Origin: Azolla caroliniana
Taxonomy: Eukaryota; Polypodiophyta
Length of the DNA stretch: 64,000 bases
NCBI GenBank assembly: GCA_043228905.1
Contig: JBHGNT010000003.1
Span: forward strand, 3,286,001-3,350,000
Direction of reading: 5' to 3'
Each line of letters begins with the position of its first letter. Position 1 is the stretch's first letter. A program made the translations under genes and the position numbers. Positions 56,609-64,000 of this stretch are shown here, one piece after another. Under the pieces are notes generated by a model. It did not search any database and was not told the DNA's origin. It saw nothing but the letters and a program-made list of their open reading frames with translations.

Positions 56609-57217
56609 TGTTGGGATTACGGTCCCTTCTGATGGGATGGTCGGATGTCGGAGATGAATGCCGACAGGCCCGGTTTCGGTTTCGGATCCGGATGACGAAG
56701 ACCCCGGCTTCGGTGCCGGATGACGAATGTACCCGGAGACCGATCCGGATGCAGGGACATATCCGTGAATATGTTCGCTATGGGCCCCTGAGGCCACAGT
56801 TGTAAATAGCCCCAAAGTCATATGTGTATAAATATGACTTAGGGCAAACTGTTTTGTTGTTGCTTCTCATTTTTCTGTTTTTCCACTCAAGAGGAGTGAA
56901 GAGGGAGCAGCCGTGAGACAGAGTGAGAGATAGAGCGCGAGAGAAGAAGAGGTAGACGCCTCTGTGTATTTCCGCCGCCTGTGGCGAGGACAGCGAGCTC
57001 AAGGTCGTCGCCTTGGAGCTCGTCATTGTATACTTCTCTTGTATAGTGTTGTTTGGAGTCTTGCACTCCCGTGGTTTTTCCCATCTAGGGTTTTCCACGT
57101 AAATCCCTGTGTACTCGTGTGTTTCTCTCTTTTGGTTTCTATTTTCTGCTGCATTGATCCGCGATTAATCGGTTGTGGCCGAGGGAAGAAGGTGAATCTA
57201 AGCGTTGATTCCCAACA
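56609..57217 (+). repeat. X2 3' LTR
   Basis: 609 bp, no difference from the 5' LTR seen by eye, starting 10 bp after the pol stop and ending at the second TACTC copy. The palindromic TATA core recurs at 56815-56840. Confidence 0.96.
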
Positions 57218-57222
57218 TACTC

Positions 57223-57942
57223 TTGGATGTGGATGATTTAGTCATCACCGGATCGGGTCTTCCCGAAATCAACCGCGTCAAGTCCCAGTTGTCGGACGCA
57301 TTCGAAATGAAGGACCTGGGGGACCTTCATTTTTTTCTTGGGATCGAAGTGATCCGGACCCCTGCCGGCATATTGCTCTCACAATGACATTACGTGTTGA
57401 ATATGTTGTATAAGTTCGGCATGACGGATTGCCGACCTATCTCCACACCCCTAGACCGGAACCAGAAGCTTCGTCCCAACTCCGGACCGGCCTGCAATGA
57501 GAAACGGTTCCGACAGGTTGTCGGAAGCCTGATCTACTTAACCATCACCCGACCCGACATCAGCTATCCGGTCGGCATAGTAAGCCAGTTCATGCAGAAG
57601 CTGACCGTGGAGCACCTTCAGTGCGCGCAAGGAATATTACGGTATGTCCGCGGCACTAAGGACCGGGGACTGCTATACCGGCGAGGTATACCCGAAGAGC
57701 TTGTCGGTTACACAGATGCTGACTGGGCCGGCGATGCGTCTCATCGCCGCTACACCAAGCTGCTCAGATCGGACAAGTTGCAGCACTTTACCGACATGCT
57801 TGGTATTCAGCATCTCGACGTGCCGCACTTGAGGGGAAGAAGCAAGGGCAAAGTCTCTATCGAAATGGGCAAAGGCCAAAAAACTATTGAACCCGTCGGT
57901 ACGAGGAGAGCCAGAAGAAGAGGAGACAAGAAGATGAAGTAA
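57223..57942 (+). pseudogene. W2 RT C-terminus and RNase H with core deletion
   Basis: Resumes after X2 with LDVDDLVITG, so the RT active site is DVDD in place of the usual YVDD. TGA at 57385-57387 (SQ-stop-H) interrupts the thumb. RNase H begins YTDADWAGDASHRR and then jumps near 57755 to the C-terminus (SDKLQHFTDMLG); about 300 bp that W1 retains, including the later catalytic residues, are deleted. TAA at 57940-57942 ends the frame where W1 has GAA. Confidence 0.88.
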
Positions 57943-58572
57943 GCCGAGTCGACGAAGGAAGTCGACACATCCGAACAGGTCGGAGCAAGCGGCTGTGAAG
58001 AAGAATTGTGCACTCAAGAAGAGAAGTGCATGCTGTGCGGAGGTCATCACGACGGTACTGACCATGATGCGGAGTCGAATGAAGAATTCGATTTCGGTTC
58101 ACCGGCTAAAGAAGCCGAGGGAAGCATGGCGAAGGCCAAGACTCAGAAGTGGTCCGATGTGGTGAGAGGCCTGAAGCCGGAAGTCGAATCGGAGTGTACC
58201 GATTCGGACAAGAGCTGGAATGAGTCGGAGACAGCTGACTCGGATCAACAGATGGATCCGGATGAGTCGGATCGACTGAAGGCCAAGGGGACACGGACAC
58301 AACGGAAGTCGATGCCATCGTGGGAGAACCGACGGATTGGCAAGCTCCGGAGTCACAGCAACGTGAGTGCTAAGATGGGCCTATTGAGCAGACATGCCGA
58401 CCGAGAGGATCGAGGCGCGCAGAACCAAAGGGGTCGCGGCAAACGGGACCGGACCAGACGAGGAGCGCGAGCAAGGCGGAGTGACGCCAGGAGAAGTCGG
58501 TTGGAAGAACCGACTGCCACAGAGGTCGACACTACGACCCCACCTCAGGTTGAGCTTGAGGGGGAGTGTTGA
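57943..58572 (+). pseudogene. W2 Pol C-terminal extension, ends in the LTR
   Basis: In frame with pol after one nonsense codon, about 209 codons are open to TGA at 58570-58572, whose bases belong to the LTR start TGTTGA. Features: CTQEEKCMLCGGHHDG (possible metal site), an acidic middle (SDQQMDPDESD), a segment QKWSDVVRGLKPEVE, and a basic Arg-rich tail (GRGKRDRTRRGARARR) that could bind nucleic acid or serve as nuclear signal. No signal peptide or membrane helix, so not an envelope. Conserved with W1. Function unknown. Confidence 0.65.
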
Positions 58573-58894
58573 GCGGCAAGCTCAACCGGAGCCGGATCGG
58601 CTGAATAAGCCGGAGCCGGTAAGCGAGACGGATCGAGCGAAACGGATCGGTATGACGGTGAGCAACCGAACCAGCAAGCAATGGAGGCCGGGTGCAATCC
58701 ATAACCGGAAGTCCAATCGGAAGCCTAGTATAGGATAGACTACTAGGTAGCTATAGTCTCGTAGTAAGTGTCAGATGCTCGTGTGAGCATTGAAGTACAT
58801 GGTACTTCTGTCAGTCCCAAGAGGACTTGTATAAATAGTGCTACTTAGCACAGTGTATATACAGAGTTTTGATATAATTTTGAAATTGCGTTCT

Positions 58895-58949
<55 letters not shown>

Positions 58950-58989
58950 TGTTCTCTGTTTTACGCTTCCGCAAACACTTACGTTCACA
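58567..58989 (+). repeat. W2 3' LTR
   Basis: 423 bp, TGTTGAGCGG...GTTCACA. About 20 bp longer than the 5' copy because of a (CT)n tract at about 58897-58946. The second CCGAT copy follows. Confidence 0.93.
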
Positions 58990-61900
58990 CCGATCAACAC
59001 CAAGCACGGGTGGAAGATACGCGTGAAGATCGGCGACGTCGAGATAGATCAGCATTTCTTCGTGCAGGAGACTTCCTCGCACCCTGTAATTCTCGGCGAA
59101 CCGTACATTACGGTAGCACGCATGGAGACGAAAGTATTGGACAACAGTTCGGCGTATGCGCGCGTGAAGAGCCAAGACGGTCGGCATTCCGTCCAATTCA
59201 TGACAGTGCAACCCAACCATGAGCGAAACCGCGAGACCCTCAGTGGCGACAACTGAGGGGATTTTTAGAGAGGGCTATCAAGGCATGGGGCAGCAATAGT
59301 CCGAACACCCCAGAAGAACCCCACATATGTATTATAAGTAGGAAATTTTGGCTCTCCGAAAATGGAGGTTGTACGTTAACCGACATCAGTAGCCAAGAGA
59401 GGAAGCGGGTGGAGAGACGACTTAGGGTGTGTGGAGTCCTCTCCCCCGATGAAGAAATTAGCGGCGCCATGTAGGCGGTATCTTTTGATGACACCTTGGG
59501 CAAATTACGAAAGGTGGTCGGTGAAGGCCTTAGCAAAGACTGAACCGTTCCGGTTAGCTCGATTGGAATGTAAGAATTCATCGCGGACTTCGGGGAGAGG
59601 ATCGGGTCGGATCGAACGGCCCACGTGGACACGAAGTATAAGACTGTGGACCAGAAGGTGAGGCCAATTGTGGCACCCTTGCCGGAGGGCAACGAGGCGG
59701 TATCTTTTGACGACACCTTGGGCAAATTACGAAAGGTGGTCGGTGAAGGCCTTAGCAAAGACTGGACCGTTCCGGTTAGCTCGATTGGAATGTACGAATT
59801 CATCGCGGACTTCGGGGAGAGGATCGGGTCGGATCGAACGGCCCACGTGGACACGAAGTATAAGACTGTGGACCGGAAGGTGAGGCCAATTGTGGCACCC
59901 TTGCCGGAGGGCAACGAGTCACGGATAAAGGGGATCGCGTCAGACCCAAGTTTACGAGATTCGGCCAGCATAGGACACACGTTCACCGACATAACGCTAT
60001 GGGAGCTCAAGGTTGGTGGGGGTGGCTTTCTACTGCCGGAGGAGGAGGACCGGTTTTGGAGGATGCTCGGAAGGCACAGGAAGGCCTTCGCATTCTCGCC
60101 GGAGGAGATCAGGTGCGTAGACCCGACAATGGTCGAGCCAATGGTGATCTTCACGGTACCGCATGTGCCGTGGAATCTCAAACTGATTCCAGTGCCTAGA
60201 GCTCACATCCCGATGTTGATGGAGCTACTAAAGCAGAAGGTGGATACGGGCATCCTCAAACCGTCGAGTGCCCCATACTTGAATCGGTGGTTCACGGTGC
60301 CAAAGAAGAATGGCACCTTGCGCTTCATACAGGACCTGCAACTGGTCAACAAGGTGACCATCCGTAACGCAGGAATCGGGCCGACCATAGACGAGTTCGT
60401 GGAGGCCTTCGCCGAAAGGTCGATCTATTCGGTCAGTGATTTATACTCGGGGTACGACCAGTTCCAACTAGCCGTAGAGAGGAGGGACATCACGACAATG
60501 CGGACTCCTCTCGGCTTGGTGCGGATGTGTACCCTACCGCAAGGAGGAACGAATTCGGTGGCGCACATGGTGAACGCAATGAACAAGGTGCTGAGGGGCT
60601 GCATCCCGGACATCATTATGCCGTTCCCAGACGACGTACCGATAAAAGGGTGTCCGGTGGAGGATGCAGACGAAACGGTTGGGCCGGATGGATGTCGGAG
60701 GTTCGTCGTGAACCACATCGACGACTGCGATAAGGTGTTGTAGAGGCTCGAAAATGCGCGGCTCACCTTCTCCGAAGAGAAATCAGCGTTCGCACAGACG
60801 GAGATCCTAGTAGTCGGACACCTATGCAGGCCCTATGGCCAGAAACCATCCTCGGCAAAGGTGAAAGCCATCTCCGTGATGAAGGACGATTGCAGGTCGG
60901 TTACGGAGGTCCGCAGATTCTTGGGTGCGTGCGCGTTCTACCACATCTAGATTCCGCACTACGCACATGTCACAGAACCGCTCTACGGGCTATTGAAGAA
61001 AGGGAGTAGGTTCGAGTGGAGGACGGAGCACACGGAGTCGGTCCGGAGACTGAAGGAGGCGCTTGCTGCGGCACCAGCTCTCCAGAAAGTGGTTTATGGC
61101 AAGGAAGTCCCCATCTACGTGACGGTGGACACGAGCTCAACCGGGATCGGGTGGGTGATCAGTCAGGAGGCCAAGGACGGCGTACGGTTCCCGATCCAGT
61201 TCGGGGCGAAGGTGTTGAGCGAGCGGCAGCGAGGATACGCCCAAGTTAAGCGCGAGCTATGGGGTATCATTTCGGCAGCCAAGGCCGACAAGGACTATCT
61301 GATCGGGACGAAAGTGATCATCGAGACGGACTGCCTACCGATTCTGGGTATGGTCTCCAGATGCGCGACTCCGAACCTGGCGATGCTCAGGTGGATCGCG
61401 TACATCAAGTCCCTGAACCCGGAGATACGGCACATCTCCGGGAAAGATAATGCCATGGCTGATATGCTTTCAAGGGCGCGGTTCAGCGATGAGGACGGCA
61501 TGGTTTCGGATAACGAAGAAGTCGGCGAGGACTTCTTCGGGTCAGCCAACATTACAACAAGAAAGGGGAGCACTCCGGCACTAAACAAGTTCGACGAGAG
61601 CGAATACGACGAAGAGTGGCTCCGAATCAGGAGGTTCCTACGGACGATGACGCCAGACGCGGCGTGGACGAGAGAAAAGGCATGCCAGGTGTGGAGGAAG
61701 GCATATCGGTTCTTCCTACGGGAAGGGTGCATATGGGAAGCACCCGAAGAAGCGAAGCAACACCCCACTCCGCGTAGTGGCGAGGGAGGACGAGCAGAAA
61801 GTGCTGCTTATGGAGTACCACGAGAGTCCTTGGGCCGGACACAGCGGGATATGGGCCACATTCGAGAAGCTGAAGGGGAAGTACTGGTGGTCGGGACTAT

Positions 61901-62950
61901 ACCGAGACGTGCATCGGTTCGTAACGACTTGCGAAAGCTATCAGATGCACACCAGAGTAGGACATCGAGACGAGCTTCACCCGACCTACCCTCCGACCGT
62001 CCACTTCAAGTGGATGGTGGATCTGGTAACTATGTCGATGGGGCTAGGGCAGATGCGGTATCTGGTGCTAGCTCGGGAGGACCTGACGAACCAGGTGGAA
62101 GGTCGAGCGTTGCAAAACAAAATGACCGCGGCCGTATGCCGGTTTATAATCGAAGATGTGGTATGCCGGTACAGGTGCGTCGGTAAGATCGTGGCCGACC
62201 ACGGGGAATTGGACGCGCAAGAGGCGGAAGAGTTGTTTGACCAGCTAGGGTTTAAACTCTCGCTCACCACAGCGTACAATCCTGAGGCTAACGGGAAGGT
62301 GGAACGCGGACACGGGCCGATCATCAAAGCGTTAGTACGGGCGTGTGGAAGCCAAGTCGGGAATTGGTCACGGCTCTTACCCTATGCACTGTGGGTGGAC
62401 CGGACTACGCACAGTTCGGTAACGGGGTTCATGCCGACGGAACTAATGTACGGGAAAAAGCCGATCATGCCGGTGGAACGGACGATTTCTTCTTGGGTTG
62501 CGGTGGGCTGGAAGGACAAAATGAGCCAGGAAGAGTTGTTAGCGGAGCGGATCCGGCAACTTGAGTGGAGGCCGGAGGACAGAACGGGTGAAGGAGAAGC
62601 TACGCATGGCAAGGGAACGAAACAAAACCCGGTTCGACCGGACGCACCGGCTACGACCGAAGAGGATCGAGGAAGGCGATTGGGTGCTAGTTTAGGACTG
62701 CAGCCTCAACAACCAACACGAGGCGACCCGCAAATTTGCGAGGAGATGGTTCGGGCCCTACGCGGTGACGAGCACGAACGACAATGGCACGTACCATCTT
62801 GCGAAGCTCGACGGGACACGATTGGTGATGCCGGTAGCCGGGAAGCGGATTAAAGCGTTCAAGAAGCGGTACGAAGACGAGCCGGAGCGGGGGAGCAATA
62901 ACGACGACAATCGGTTCGGGGACGCCGATAGTCCGGAGGGCGACGAGTGA
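58990..62950 (+). pseudogene. pol: C3 protease end, RT, RNase H, integrase
   Basis: 58995-59256 finishes protease (VQETSSHPVILGEPYI). 59431-60743 is linker and RT with an in-frame 222-bp duplication; the RT active site is PFPDDVPIKG, with Leu of FLDD changed to Pro. TAG at 60741-60743 and near 60946 interrupt. 60993 onward is RNase H (VTVDTSSTGIGW), then a +1 shift near 61735. 61777-62580 is integrase (HSGIWATF, FKWMVDLVTM, VADHGELDAQ, ANGKVERGHG). A further shift near 62580, then 62765-62950 gives the GPY-type end (MPVAGKRIKAFKKR). No chromodomain. Confidence 0.88.
59475..59918 (+). repeat. 222-bp tandem duplication in C3 pol linker
   Basis: Units 59475-59696 and 59697-59918 are nearly identical (few substitutions, one creating TGA in the first unit). 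The length is a multiple of three, so the frame is kept. C1 and C2 have one unit. Confidence 0.9.
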
Positions 62951-63024
62951 ACGCGAGTCGGTTTTCTCCGGTATCTGTCCCTCTTCGGCGCATGCCGGTG
63001 GATGCGTGGTTTGGTGGGGGTGGA

Positions 63025-63642
63025 TGTCGTGAAGAAAACAAGCCAGAAGCGGAATCGGCGAAGTAGGGCACATGAACCAGGCCTACACTTTTCCACACCA
63101 ATTGATACCTTGTAAATAACTAGGAGTAGGACAATGGAAGCAAAGAGACTAGATGTGACGCATTGAATATCTTGGAAATCAAAGAGTATCTCTATCTAAA
63201 AGGACAGAGAATAAATTGATGAAAACGAGGGTGCAACGGCCTGCCTCGAGGGCCTACAAAAGGGAAGGAAGAAGGCGGATGAAAATATGGCGTTTGAGGA
63301 GCGAGGACGGGTGTTGCCGGAGTGGGACTGAGCTCTCTCCTCCATCGTTCATCATTCTCTGCAGGATTTCGGACTGAGTTGCCTTTGCTTTGTGGACAGC
63401 CCGTGTGCTTCCAACAGAGGCTCCACAGTGCAGTCGGGGCTATGTGCGTGCATGAGCATCGTGTGTGTGTGTGTTCACCTGAGTTGGGTCCGTTGCCGGC
63501 TTGCCGGTTGTAATTGTTATTGATTTGTAATTAAGACTTTGTTCTCTTTCTCCCTCTGTGTTTCTACAAGCTGGTCTTTCTCTCTCTCTTCTTCTCACGC
63601 TCCTTGGTTCAAGGCCGCCGTGGTCCCGCCTCTTTCCACACG
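63025..63642 (+). repeat. C3 3' LTR, right end missing
   Basis: Starts TGTCGTGAAG after the purine tract GGTGGGGGTGGA and matches the 5' LTR from 63118 on. Similarity stops at CTTTCCACACG (63642); the final GAAGAGCG...CGACA seen in the 5' LTR is absent. Confidence 0.85.
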
Positions 63643-63643
63643 T

Positions 63644-64000
63644 TGTCGTGTGGTTTTTCACACACGATATGAAACCTACCAAAACAATTAATTAAGATTA
63701 GCTTAATGTATTCATATAGATAGATGTCTTCAAGAGTTTCATAGCGTATTTTACTACGCATGAAACGGATTAACAAGTATCAAGTTATGTGCGTATAAAG
63801 TTTGAAGAAGAAAGAAAAGACAAAACTGTGAGACAACATTGGAACCAAAGATATATAAGGGAAACCAAAACATATTCATTCTATCAATGTGTGGAGCATA
63901 GAATGTTCAAGGTGACTTGGGCTACACTGTGTGTTGTGCATGTTGCGTATGCATGGCCGTGTTGAAGCTTAGGGCGTACGCGTGCATGGACGATCGTGTG
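63644..64000 (+). repeat. Probable start of another LTR, family unassigned
   Basis: Begins TGTCGTGTGG and forms a terminal hairpin (TCGTGTG/CACACGA) followed by TATGAAA, the layout of the B LTR start. AT-rich, no coding sequence. An imperfect inverted repeat (GTTTCAT/ATGAAAC with GCGTA/TACGC) lies at 63736-63766, and a TATA-like ATATATAAGG at about 63851. The rest is outside the window. Confidence 0.45.

Larger units (their letters stand above)
51887..57217 (+). mobile_element. X2: intact, very young Ty1/copia element
   Basis: 609-bp LTRs (51887-52495 and 56609-57217) that look identical by eye, target duplication TACTC (51882-51886 and 57218-57222), primer site TGGTATCAGAGC (52499-52510), one uninterrupted gag-pol frame and a polypurine tract (AAGGGGGAG) before the 3' LTR. 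It splits the W2 RT a few codons before its active site. It is the best candidate in this window for a currently mobile element. Confidence 0.97.
48047..58989 (+). mobile_element. W2: Ty1/copia element, host of X2
   Basis: LTRs 48047-48449 and 58567-58989 flanked by CCGAT (48042-48046 and 58990-58994). By eye about nine substitutions plus a (CT)n length difference separate the LTRs. The primer site reads TGGTATTAGAGC. Gag and pol are collinear with Y1; X2 is inserted within RT. Defective: frameshifts in gag/integrase and loss of the RNase H centre. Confidence 0.94.
45664..63642 (+). mobile_element. C3: Ty3/gypsy family C element, host of W2 and X2
   Basis: LTR sequences at 45664-46206 and 63025-63642, primer site at 46207, gag, protease, then W2 (duplication CCGAT), then pol 58990-62950. 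Both LTRs are truncated: the 5' copy lacks its first ~93 bp (A3 junction) and the 3' copy lacks its last ~20 bp. Many stops and shifts. Confidence 0.9.

Noticed and set aside
58006-58572. Envelope gene of an endogenous retrovirus in family W
   Set aside because: Position fits, but there is no signal peptide, membrane helix or glycosylation-rich ectodomain; the protein is acidic then Arg-rich.

Overview
The window is wall-to-wall LTR retrotransposon DNA; I see no host gene, rRNA or functional tRNA gene. Copia elements primed at TGGTATCAGAGC (the initiator tRNA-Met site usual in land plants), UBN2-type gag and a chromodomain gypsy family point to a large, repeat-rich land-plant genome. The gypsy pol sequences look unlike the common seed-plant lineages: family A resembles Tf1/sushi-type chromoviruses, and families B/C carry FLDD in place of YxDD. 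A seed-free plant (bryophyte, lycophyte or fern) is my inference, not something the sequence proves.

Families (my labels). A: Ty3/gypsy with integrase chromodomain, LTR TGTCATGA...GACA (A1 1-3939 minus, A2 5033-10967 plus, A3 41395-45663 minus). B and C: sister gypsy families without chromodomain, LTR TGTCGTGA...CGACA; B is AT-rich (21682-28889 plus), C is GC-rich (C1 28890-32309 minus, C2 32310-37762 minus, C3 45664-63642 plus). X: copia with a single gag-pol frame (X3 fragment 3940-4632, X1 13091-18257 minus, X2 51887-57217 plus). Y and W: related copia families (Y1 4633-19770 plus, Y2 37763-40583 minus, W1 19771-21681 minus, W2 48047-58989 plus). V: another copia, 5' end only (40584-41394 plus).

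Layout. A1 sits against an old X3 fragment, into which Y1 inserted. Y1 was then hit by A2 (in its primer binding site, TSD CATGG), X1 (TSD CTACT) and W1. W1 ends abruptly at element B, whose right side abuts C1, which fuses to C2. C2 lies in Y2; V lies at the end of Y2; A3 truncates V and abuts C3. C3 is a three-level nest: W2 (TSD CCGAT) inside C3 and X2 (TSD TACTC) inside W2. X2 has an uninterrupted polyprotein and LTRs that look identical by eye; A2 has LTRs differing at one base by eye and one nonsense codon. These two are the young elements.

The most interesting biology is in family A. Its LTR carries 5-bp-phased arrays of heat-shock elements just upstream of the TATA box. The predicted first 11 nt of its RNA are complementary to the site just inside the 5' LTR, which suggests Tf1-like self-priming instead of a tRNA primer. 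The gag/pol junction has a slippery heptamer, a 6-nt spacer and a 10-bp stem, a textbook -1 frameshift layout. A3 preserves an inverted U5/PBS junction that looks like an aberrant self-primed cDNA. LTRs of A and B also contain antisense tRNA-like segments.
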